Assembly: GCA_943704525.1 (NCBI GenBank)
Contig: CALSCQ010003244.1
Coordinates: 1-25,293, forward strand
DNA: 25,293 nt
DNA from: Pigoraptor vietnamica
Lineage: Eukaryota; Opisthokonta; Filasterea
Reading direction: 5' to 3'
The notes under the pieces were generated by a model that did not search any database, was not told the origin of the DNA, and saw nothing but the letters and a program-made list of their open reading frames with translations. A program made the translations under genes and the position numbers. Shown here piece after piece: positions 1-9,383 of this stretch. The first letter of the stretch is position 1. Each line of letters begins with the position of its first letter.

Positions 1-14
1 GGGGGGGGGGGGGG
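1..14. repeat. G homopolymer at window edge
   Basis: Fourteen consecutive G open the window. Together with the CA array at the other end this suggests that the contig stops at simple repeats. It lies next to CA/GT-rich sequence that I read as the intron following the last visible exon of the leftmost gene. Confidence 0.9.
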
Positions 15-70
15 CGTATGCGTGTATGTGACTGTGTGTGTGGTGCACATGACCTGCGTGCAACACCCAC

Positions 71-3000
71 CGGATGCACGGTGATCCGCGCCTCCTCCAT
101 CTCCTCCAGGCGCATCGCACCCAACAGCAGCAAGTTGAAGAGGCCCCCTCGACTCGCGGGGCAGTCCGTTAGTATCGCGGCGTACTTGCGGTCCTCCCCG
201 CACGCAGTGAGGTGAGCCTCGACGTTCGCGCACGCAAACTTGACGCTGGCCCTGCCTTGCGCGAGCTCCTCCATGAAGCGAGAGATCGGCTCGTACACGA
301 TTGCGTCAATGCCCGCGATCTCGGCGTCGACCACGCACGCGTCCTTCGGTGTCCTGCGTGTCTTCACCTGTTCCTTCACATTCTCGTCAGCTGCTCGTCC
401 GTCCGTCTTGTGTGCTTCCGGCTCACGTGACACGACGTTGAAGAGCGTCGAGGCGAGAATGAATGCGGCGCGATTGCTACTCCACTCGTCCGCGAGCGGA
501 TTCGGGAGAAGGTCCGCCGGCTTGCCCATCATCGTCGTCGCAATGGCACAGCCGCTGCACGGCACCTGACAGTAGTCGTCGACGCACGCGCCGTCCGCGC
601 GCGCGTGGGTGGGGCTGTCGCACGTCTTGTGTGGGATGGGGCACGTGACCGGGAGGAAGGCGCCGTTGTCGATCCAGTATCTGCGCGGAGCATGTCAGGG
701 GCGGGATCGGATTATTTTGCCTGTGAGAGGAGCGTGTGTGTGGCGTGTGTCTGCGCCTCTTGTGCGTGCACACGGACGTGCGAGTTCATCGACGGCGTGT
801 GCATGCCTTCGTACAGTCGCTGCATCTCTCACTCACTTGGCAACACGTCGAAGCTGTGGAGCCGCGTCAAAGTCACTCGGAGGGTCCAGCTTGCTCCCCG
901 CAACCTCCTCGCGCGCGTGACCGTCCTCTCCCTCTCCGTCCATGCGGCGGCGCAGTTCCTGCACTGCACACGCGAGCTGTTGCGCCCGCATCTCGGCGTT
1001 CTCGTCCGCGGAGGGCGCGCTGTCGTCGGGTCGAACTTGCAGTCGGGCGGCGCCGCGCGTGCTCTCACGGGGGCCGCTCATGGTATGGGCGTGGCTTCCC
1101 GCTTCCCGCTTCGCCTTCTTCTGCTCGCGCGACGATGACCCCGACGCCCCGGGGCCACTCTGGATATCTCTGTAGATTTTCCACTTGCTCTGATACATCG
1201 TTCGCCAGAACACCCAGCACGCCTTCATCGCGCCGAACGTCTCCACGTCGGTGACGCTCAGCCCTCCGAATTCGCGGGCGAGGTCGTCGGGCGTGTCCAT
1301 CGTGACGAGGTGTGCGAGGATGTTACCCAGCTCGTCAAGGTGCAACGACGAGAGCCTGTCCGCGGCGAGCGTGGCGAGAAGCTGGAAGGCGCTGTCCTTT
1401 CCGCAGGCAAAGCCGCCGCCGTGCCTGAGGGACGCTAGGCAGACCACGGCGCGCGCGAGGGACTGCACGTTCTCGCCGACGACGTCCACGTCGATCCTTG
1501 TCGATTCGTCGCTGCGCTGGCCAATCCTCCCGCTCTTGTGTCGGCGCTTTCGGGAGTCGCGCCGTGTTGCGTTGCTGTCGGCGTGCGCGGCGGCCACGGC
1601 GGACAGAATGGAGAAGACGTCAACGTCCGTGCGACCGGCGATCAAGACACTCGCCGGCGCACCTTCCCGCGCCGCACTTCCCAAGTCGCCGAACGCCTTC
1701 CTGTTCGCGAGGAGGTCAAAGCGGCCGAGCTCTGGCTGACCGTGCGCGTCGCTCTCGCCGTCTCCGTCGCCCACGAGGCACGTGACCGGGCGCGGGTCGA
1801 GCATTCGCTTGGCGAGATCGTTGGGCCTGGGAAGTGCCCCCGCCTTTTTCGGGACGTGCGCGTCCTGGATTGCAGTCGTCGCCTCCTGCATGACGTCCTC
1901 GTGACGACGACCGTAAAGGTGCGCGAGCGCAAAGTTGCCCTGGACTAGGGCCTCGCGCGCCCTCTGCTCGTCCTTGGTGTCCCGCGAGCCGTCGTCGTCG
2001 CCGGTTGCGTGCCCCTCGTCCTTTCGGGCAGCGCCTGCCACCCTCACCGCCAGTACCACTGCGGCCGCGTGCGACAGCGGGTTCTCCTCGGCAATTGTCT
2101 CGTCAATGTTGATGCGAGCGCCCGCTGGAAACAGCCCGACGGTCCCGTCGTCGGTCATCCAGTGCTCGCTTCCCTTGTCGGTCGAATCCGCGCCGTCGTT
2201 GTCGTGCGTCGAGTCCTTCTTGTCACGTGGAAAACGCGGCTTCAGAATGCTTTTGGGGAGCTGAACGTCGACGCCGCCATGAAGGCGTCCAGTGATCGTC
2301 ACTTCTACGCCGCACGTGTCACACTTGTCGTCCGCGGTGTCTGTTGTGGACGCGCCGCACTCATCCGCGCTCGCAAGGCCGATGTTGCGGTTGACATACA
2401 TCCGCGCCGACGAGCGCCACTTGCGCGCGGGCAGCTCGAAGGCAGAGTCCGCGCCGTCTGCAGTTGCTTGGGACTTGTCCACGGCCGGGTCGCTCGATCC
2501 GCTGGTCACGTGCTGCGACGCCCCTTCGGTCGCTTCGGCCTTGGCGTGCGAGTCGCTGTTGCGCGCGCGACTCAAACGCCGCGCCGCGCGCCGTTTCGAA
2601 ACGTTCTTGCACGTCTTGGTAGGCATGGACATCGGACGCCACGTCTTGGGCCCACACGGGCGCTCCGGGGCCGCGTCGACCGACCCACTCTCCCTCGCGG
2701 CGGACGTGACCTGCTTCTCAGTCATCTCGCGTTCCACCGCTTGCGGCTCGGAGGGCGCATCGCTGCGACGCTCCTCTGCGCGGTCTGTCTCGTTGCGCGA
2801 GCTATGCGCGGTGATGTCGCTCGTTGCGAGGGGCGTCGTGGCTTCGATCTGGTTTCCTGGGAGCGACTTCAACGCGTCGGTCGCTGCGGAATGTCCTGCA
2901 TCAGATGCCTGTGCGATTGCGGCTTGCATCGTCCCGTCTGGCGTGCGTGCGCTGGCCGCCACGACGACGTCTTCGACACTCGAAGCTTCGCACGCACCCT

Positions 3001-4510
3001 TGTCGGCGATCGTGTCAGTGGAAGACGACTTGCCCACCCCTTGGGAGAGTACAGCCTGCGCGCTTCCCTCCGTCGCGTCGCCCTTCCCGTCGCCCGCTTG
3101 CGTCGGCGCGGTCGTCGATGGAGAGGCGGCGTCAGTCGTCTTGCCAACAGCACCGGAGTCCGGACTCTCGCTGTCCTTGGCGGACTTGCGGGCGTTTCGT
3201 GCCGCTTTGGCCGATGCCCTGCGGTCGCGGCGTGTTTCGCGCTCGAATTTCCTTCGCCTCTTGTTCGACCCGGCGCTGCACTCTGGCTCGCAGCTATTCG
3301 GCACGCACCCGTCTTCGCTCTTGTGCTCAGCGCCCGCCGGGTGATCCTCTGCCATCCTCTCCTCGGTTGCCTCGTCAGCGACTGACTCGGCCGTGTGAGC
3401 TTCGGACGCCTTGTCAGCGTTGCGTGCTCCGTCACTCACGCTCGCTCGGTCGTCGCGTTGCTTGGCGGCGTGCCCTTCGCTGGCGATCGGATGCGTGCCG
3501 TCACGTGCGCCGTCGGCGGTTGCGCTATTGGAGGTATCAGCGCACACGGGGTCTATCTTCGTATCCGTCTCGGCAGTGCACGCGGAGTCGACGACGTTTT
3601 CCTTGGCGTCCTTCGTATCCGCGCTCGGCCCCTCGTTTGTCTCCATCTCCCGAGGCCCCTTCTCGGCGCCCGCTTTTGTGTCGTTGCACGTCTTGTCGTC
3701 GTCCCCCGGCGACGTTCGGTGCTCGCCCGTTGTGCTCGCTGTCTCCCCTTTCGCTGTGCGTTTCGCCTCCTCGAGCGCCTTCCCCGCGTCTGAAGATTCG
3801 AGAACGCCGTCCGTTGCGTCCATGCCATCCGCGGCGTCCTTGCTGGTCTGGACGGCGTCGTCGGGTCGAGGGGCATCCGCGGCGTTGTTAGTGGCGGGAG
3901 TATCGCCGGTGTGGTCGTCGGCCGCCGTCCTCTTTGCCTTGGCAATGGAGAAAGGGCTTGCGTTGGGATTCAGCTGCGAATTGAGCATGAGGGTTGTCGC
4001 GCCCTTCGCCCTCTCGTCGCGACCGCTCGAGCCCGCAGGGCTGGCGCATGCGTCCGTGGCGACTGGGACCGTCGAAGGGCCCGTGCCCTGTTCACAGCGC
4101 GTGTCGTGCGCGCTTGCGTCCTCTTGAGCGCTGGCGTCGGTCGCACTCTCCGTGTCGTCGTTTGCGCCGCACTCGTCCTCGTTGGACTCTGTCGTTCCCT
4201 CGAACGTCGTGTTGTGGCTCGAGAAGCCCTCGTCACTCGCGTAGCACGACTCGTCGTAGGCATCGGCGGGATTGGGTTGATGCGCTGCAGCGGGGTACGG
4301 CGCACTCTCGCCGCTTGTGTGGTAGTAGGAGAAGGCGCGGTTCATGGCTTCGATTTCGGCGGCGATGAGCGCCTCGACCGCGTGTCGCTCCTCGCGTAGG
4401 CACCACAGGTGCTCGATCGCGCTCATGATGGCAACATCGACATGTCGCATGCGCTGCTGGAGGATGATCCATCGCGGGACCGAAGGCACAGCGCTATTGT
4501 AGGCTTGCAT
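71..4510 (-). CDS. Large, mostly disordered orphan protein (3' end beyond window)
   Basis: Exon 1 runs 4510 to 837 and exon 2 runs 680 to about 71. A GTGAGT donor at 836 and a GCAG acceptor at 682-681 join them in frame (AA|A, Lys). A GTGGGT donor at 70 probably starts another intron and the gene leaves the window. At least 1,428 residues are visible. Residues 1-60 look helical and could form a coiled coil. Residues 60-680 are low-complexity, rich in Ala, Asp, Glu, Ser and Thr, and surely disordered. From about 690 the sequence is more ordered, with a CDTC pair near 720, an SILK tetrapeptide near 753, and a helical stretch near 1090-1150 containing Trp and Phe. Exon 2 adds a Cys-rich patch (CPIPHKTC, then DDYCQVPCSGC). 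I recognise no family. SILK is a known protein phosphatase 1 docking motif, but I saw no partner RVxF. The function is unknown. Confidence 0.75.
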
Positions 4511-5036
4511 TCTTTCCCCTTGATGTCGTCTTGGGGAATGTTTGCTGCGGTGTGTATGTCACATTCGAGTCAAATAAACGCCGTGCGCAACAATCTGCCG
4601 TGGAATTGTTGTCACCGGATGAACGATTCAGGCTTGATCAAGGCAATCCAGAGTGTGTGTGTCTGTGTGTGGGTCTCGTGTGCGCCCGCGCGTGGTCTCT
4701 GTGTGTGTGTGTGTGCGCGTGTGTGTGCGTGTGTATGGGAAACTGCCAGTGGGCGCATGGCGTGCAAAGGGGCGTTCCACCAACGAAGTGGAATTGTCTA
4801 TGGCAATGTATGGTGCCCAATCGTTATGAAACATGTATGGCCGTGATATATGTATTGTGATTGGTTTGTATAAATAGAACTACGCAAGCTGATTGGTTGG
4901 AGCCATTAGTATGGAACTTTGGCTGGGACCGATTTTTTTCCCGCGCAAATCGACTTAGCCGCTTTTCGGCCCCATCTGCCAGGTAGCAACGTTCGCAAAA
5001 GCCATCGTTTATATACACAAAGTCACACACGCAAGC
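4511..5036. promoter_or_regulatory. Intergenic: upstream region of the orphan gene, 3' region of DNAAF1
   Basis: There is no coding potential. Seen from the minus strand, two CCAAT boxes (ATTGG on the plus strand at 4860-4864 and 4892-4896) lie about 350-390 bases upstream of the orphan start at 4510, with an AT-rich TATATATC-type stretch close by. A plus-strand TATAAATAG at about 4869-4877 faces the wrong way for either neighbour. The section nearest 5036 is probably the DNAAF1 3' UTR. An imperfect TG microsatellite occupies about 4648-4737. Confidence 0.4.
4648..4737. repeat. Imperfect TG/GT microsatellite
   Basis: TG repeats are interrupted by short GC segments (TGTGTGTGTCTGTGTGTG, later TGTGTGTGTGTGTGCGCGTG). 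Similar runs occur in many introns and spacers of this window and are absent from coding exons. Confidence 0.85.
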
Positions 5037-7668
5037 CTATTCAACGTTGTCAAACGCATTATCTTCATCCCCGCCAATGACTTGGATGAGCGGCTTGCGT
5101 GCGGGTGCGGCAGACGACGGTTGTTGGGAGAGGAAGCCCCACGCCTCCTTCGCGCCGGCATCGCCGCCAACGTTTGCAGCGAGTCCCTCTGCCACGTGAA
5201 TGACATCATCAAGGTCCGGGACCTCGTCCTCAGCGGCGGGTTCCTGCGCAAGTGAGAGGCACTTTCATCAGCCTCTGCACATGCAGTACAGACTCGCCAA
5301 GAGGTACAGTGACCACTACACTTACCGGCGTCGAGTCAATCTCCTCGATAAGCATGCGCGACGACTTCGCCGGTGCGGGCGCAGCGCTAGGGGCGGGCTT
5401 GCCGTACGTAAGGAACGACTGCTCTTCTCCGTCGTCGATCTCCATGATGAGCGAACGGCCGTCGCGGGCAGCCTTCCCAAATGCCTCTTCCGTCTTGTTG
5501 TTCGACACGGAGGCGCGCGCAAAGTCTGCGGGCGACTGGGGCATCACGTGCACAGCAGGCGCGGGCGCGGACGCCGCCTGTTTCGGCTGCTCCTGTTTCG
5601 GCTGCGATGATGGCGCCGACGCATGGTTAAAGGCGATGTTGCCGACGCGGATCGGCCGCACGTCCTTCTCGACCACAATGTTCTCCTCGATCTCCTCTTC
5701 CTCCCCGTCCGCAGACGGCGATGGAGCGTCGTCCGCGTCCTTGGTGGCCTCCTCCGCGTCGTTTGCGCTGACAGCCTCGCTCTCGCGCTTGCGGGCTTGT
5801 TCCTGGAGATCGCTCAGGTCTACGCAACGAGAGTGTCGCGGGGTCAGTCGGTCTTAAGTGGCGGCAACACGCAGGCAGACATGCAAATGAGGACAACAGG
5901 CGACGAACATCAAAGTCGAGACTCACACTTGAAGCCGCGGTACATCTTTTCCTTCTCCTTCTGCGCGTACGCATCGCGAGCCGCGCGCTCAACGTCAAGG
6001 CCGCCCTCCGCCCTGCCGTCGCAATCAAAGTGCGGGAAATGAGTATTCGCTTCTAAAGCGAACCAGCGAAGCCAAGAACAGGCGTGACGAACAACCGCTC
6101 GACTGATATGAATGTGCGGTGCGCTGTGACAGTTCGGCAGCCCATTACTTGCCGGTGCATCCATCCACAAGGGAATACGCGACACAACACACGCAGTACA
6201 GCGAGACAGACGGGTGCACACGCATTCGAGCCCTCCCTCTAGCAAACGGGCACAGCACGCGATGCACGCACGCACCATGCCTCGGCGCACAGGCGCTCCT
6301 TCTCGGTCACCGGCCTATCGTCGAGGTACGTGAGCGTCTTGATGCGCGAAATGAGGCGCTTGCGGTAGTGCTCCGTCTTGCCGATCACGGGGTTCCCCAC
6401 GAGCATCAGCACCGCCTGCGACGCACGCGCTCTGTTAGCCCATCTGTGTTTGCGAGGGCGGACATGCAGATCCCTCTCCTCTCTCCTTCTCTCCAGTTGA
6501 TGTCCATAGCTCGCCCTCGTGTATGTTCTTCCCTTGGTTCCCCTCTATAACTCTATCTCACACAAGGTGCTTCTCATGCGCAGAGCCGACGACGCGCAGC
6601 TGTTCGCAACAGCAGCCTATGCCACCAAGACGTCAGCTTCCACCTCAGCACACGCACCAAGTTCGGCATCTGTTCGAAGACCTCGAGCGCCGCGGGATCC
6701 TCAATCTTGTTGTGGGAGAGATCAACGACCCTAAATGAAACGGTAACAAACGCAAGGTCAGCACGAGTGCGATAGAAGAGTGCGTCTTCCATGCGCTGCA
6801 ATATCACAACGCACACAGCAAACACATTGGGACATAATCGTGTTGGTCACTCGTTGTCACAATACGAGAGCCGAATGCACGCGTCTTCTTCACTCACTTG
6901 AGGCTCGGGCATTCGAGGAGACCGGCGACACCCTCCTTCGTGGCGATGCGGTTGTGCGTGATGTGTAGAGTGGAGAGATTGGGAAGGCAGCCGAGGTTCG
7001 AGATGTGCGTGATAATGTTGTTGCTGAGGTTGATCGCGTCAAGGTGCTCAAGGCCCTCGAGACCCTCGATGTGGTCGATGAGGTTCTGGTGGAGATAGCT
7101 GTTTGCGCGTGTTTCACGCGTGCGCACGGAAGCGAGGGACGAAGGGAGTTGCGGAGACAATTGTGAGCGAGCAGTCTCAGATGCTCACATACAAGGAGCA
7201 CGACGAACAACGCTCAGCACCGACGCACAGCAACACGCAATAACAACCCACAGGCAACGCAGCTCCTTCAGCGCGGACAGGTTCTCGATGCGCTGGATGC
7301 CATTCCCCTCGAGCCAAAGCGCGCGAAGGCCGGTGTAAGCCTCCAGGTTCTCGATCTTCAGAAAGCCTGCCAGTGCACAGAGGCGTTGTTCAGTTGATAT
7401 AAGTGGGCGTGTAAGCAGTTGCACGACTCACACAAGACATGGCAGTCTGCGCGCATGAATTCGTCAAAACGCACATCGGATTCGACGACTGAGAAATATG
7501 CAACATAAACCCACCCTTAAAGTGCAAATAGAGCTTGTCGTTAAGCTCCGGCGTGAGATAGAGCTTCTGATCCTTGCACAGCTGGCGGAGGTACTTGGGC
7601 GTGATGCGCGGCGTGCCGTCGTCGACTTCGCCCGCGGGCGTCGGGTGGACCGTCTCGATGCCCGGCAT
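5037..7668 (-). CDS. DNAAF1: DNAAF1/ODA7-like dynein axonemal assembly factor
   Basis: DNAAF1 (LRRC50, ODA7) is a cytoplasmic leucine-rich-repeat protein that helps preassemble outer-arm dyneins before they enter cilia. Exons: 7668-7515, 7366-7252, 7098-6898, 6730-6658, 6415-6276, 6012-5927, 5819-5326, 5243-5037. Together they make 1,470 bases and 489 residues. The N-terminus carries the family signature ([19 protein letters not shown]). Five to six LRRs fill residues 52-185 ([30 protein letters not shown]). The LRR cap follows ([33 protein letters not shown]), all close to animal DNAAF1 as I recall it. The C-terminal half is acidic and disordered, ending in DNAFDNVE. The start at 7668 is chosen because homology begins there, although the frame stays open upstream to 7953. 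The gene is head-to-head with the histidinol phosphatase. Its presence implies motile cilia with outer dynein arms. Confidence 0.93.
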
Positions 7669-8067
7669 TCTCTTTTGGAAAAGATGCGCAAGCCAAGCGA
7701 TCTCTTCTGTGTGTAGGACACTAAGTGCAGAAAGAGGGAGAACAAAGGGAAGAGAGAATGAACGAGACGAAAGCGGCCTCGACGTGTTCGTGAGGGAGCT
7801 GGAGGATGCGTCTGCTGTTTCAAACGCAGTGTCACATTCCACTGCCCACAAAAATCGCAGGTCACGTGCACAAGCCGATGAGCCAATAGTACCGCGCGTT
7901 GTCATGGCGATGTGCGCGAGCGTTTCTAGATCACGTGATCGATTGTCCGGCATCTTGCGAGATCTCGGAACATTACTGGAAATGTTACATAGATGCGCTC
8001 GCTAAAAAACTTCGTTCTCTCGTCCTTTCAACGCAGAGTCGACGCAGCGTCAACGCAGGGCTTGAAG
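7669..8067. promoter_or_regulatory. Bidirectional promoter region between DNAAF1 and HIS2
   Basis: This 399-base spacer separates two divergent start codons. It holds CACGTG at 7863-7868 and 7932-7937, the second inside the palindrome GATCACGTGATC, and a CCAAT at about 7882. CACGTG is the classic E-box bound by bHLH and bHLH-Zip factors. That it works here is an inference from position. No TATA box stands out. The frame of DNAAF1 stays open through most of the region, so a longer N-terminus cannot be fully excluded. Confidence 0.45.
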
Positions 8068-9203
8068 ATGCCCTTCTCTTACCACAGTCATAGCGGGCAG
8101 TTCTGCATGCACGCGACGGGCGATCTTGAGGATGTCATCAAGCGCGCGATTGAGCTTGGCTTCACGCACTATGGGCTCTCGGAGCACATGCCGCGCTACG
8201 ACACGGCGGACTTGTACGAAGAAGAGGTCAGTGGGACGCTTGGTGCCTGTTGTTCCACTGTGTTGTTGTATGTATGTCAAGCGCGCTATTCTCTGCTGAG
8301 AGCGTCTTGTCCAACTCCAGCGGGGTAAGGACGTCGCGTTTATATCCGAGCAGTTTGACGCGTTCGTGACACGCGCGCGACACCTCCAACGGCAGTACGC
8401 CGGACAGATCCGCCTCCTTGTTGGCATGGAAACGGAGTATCTCCGTGACGCGTCCGTTGGCGAGACGCTTGCGCTCGTGAAAAAGTACGACCTCGACTAC
8501 CTCGTGGGCTCCGTGCATCACGTGCACGGCATCCCCATCGATTACTCGCCCGCCCTGTACGACGCGGCCGAGGCGAAGGCGGGCGGCACAGAGGCGCTCT
8601 TTCTTGCGTACTTTGCGCACCAGCGGGAGATTATCGCGCGACTGAAGCCGGCGGTGATTGGCCACTTTGACGTGATTCGTATGTTCCGGCCAGAGTTTCC
8701 CCTCTCGTCTGCCGTGCTCGACGCGGCAAAGGCGAACATTGCGCTGGCGGTCGAATACGGCGCACTCTTCGAACTGAATTCGCGCGCGCTGAAGAAGAAA
8801 TTGCCGCACCCCTACCCACAGAGGGACCTGTTGCAGGTGCGGCGACGCATGGCAGCGCCTTGAGTGGTCCGCGTGGGTTCCCTCTCTTCAACACGCACTG
8901 TATTATGCCCTCTTCTTCCCTTGTGGCGCTCAATTTCCTCACAATCTCACCCTCCAACTGTCTCCTTTTCCGTGCGTCACTCAGCTTATTCTCGCCATGG
9001 GTGGCCGTGTGACCCTATCCGACGACAGCCACGGTCCCAACGACGTCGGCATGCACTACGGCCCCCTTCGCGGCTATCTCGAGACAATGGACATCAAGGC
9101 GGTCCACTACGTTGAGCGGCCTCTCGCGACTGAGCCGGCGCGCGTCGCCGCGCTGGAAGACTGGCGGACACATCCGTTTTGGAAACGGTTTTCCTCTCAG
9201 TAA
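8068..9203 (+). CDS. HIS2: Histidinol-phosphatase, PHP family (fungal HIS2 type)
   Basis: The enzyme hydrolyses L-histidinol phosphate to L-histidinol, the step before histidinol dehydrogenase in histidine synthesis. Exons 8068-8226, 8321-8836 and 8985-9203 join in phase 0 and give 297 residues, a usual length for the family. PHP metal-site motifs are visible: HSHSG (H6, H8), SEHMPR (E39, H40), GMETEY (about 88-93), VGSVHHVHGIPIDY, GHFD, and DDSHG (D239, H241). The layout and wording match yeast His2 better than bacterial HisK as I recall them. The start at 8068 places HSHSG where it sits in yeast His2; an upstream in-frame ATG at 7993 would add 25 residues without homology. The gene is head-to-head with DNAAF1 and converges on the C2-EML gene, with only 180 bases between the two stop codons. 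Confidence 0.93.
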
Positions 9204-9383
9204 CATGTGAGTAAATTTGCGAAGGTTCGATTCCCATCGGCCGCAACGCGGTTTGCGCGTCGCGATGTGCCAGCGATTGTGGAAATGACATCATGTTTTC
9301 TTCGACACGCTGCAAAGGAACACACGCGCAGCCGCACGCACGCACACGCGCGCACGCAAGTCACGGCTCAATTCCGCGCCAGG

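Noticed and set aside
477-773. 98-residue minus-strand frame near the left edge
   Set aside because: Splicing at 836/681 puts the second exon of the orphan gene in a different frame that stays open to the edge, so this frame is a shadow.
2009-3385. 458-residue open frame on the plus strand
   Set aside because: It lies antisense to the large orphan gene, is Arg/Leu/Val-rich as expected from the complement of GC-rich codons, and shows no family or splice support.
7669-7953. Upstream in-frame extension of DNAAF1 starting at 7953
   Set aside because: The frame is open, but the added 95 residues have no homology and cover CACGTG and CCAAT elements. Family similarity starts just after 7668.
7993-8067. 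Longer N-terminus for the histidinol phosphatase
   Set aside because: The start at 8068 puts the HSHSG metal motif at the position seen in yeast His2; the extra 25 residues look like 5' UTR.
8228-8809. 193-residue minus-strand frame
   Set aside because: It is antisense to the well-supported histidinol phosphatase exon 2 and has no homology of its own.
9224-9243. GGTTCGATTCCC resembling a tRNA T-loop
   Set aside because: The flanking bases do not pair into a five-base T stem and no acceptor or anticodon arm can be formed around it.
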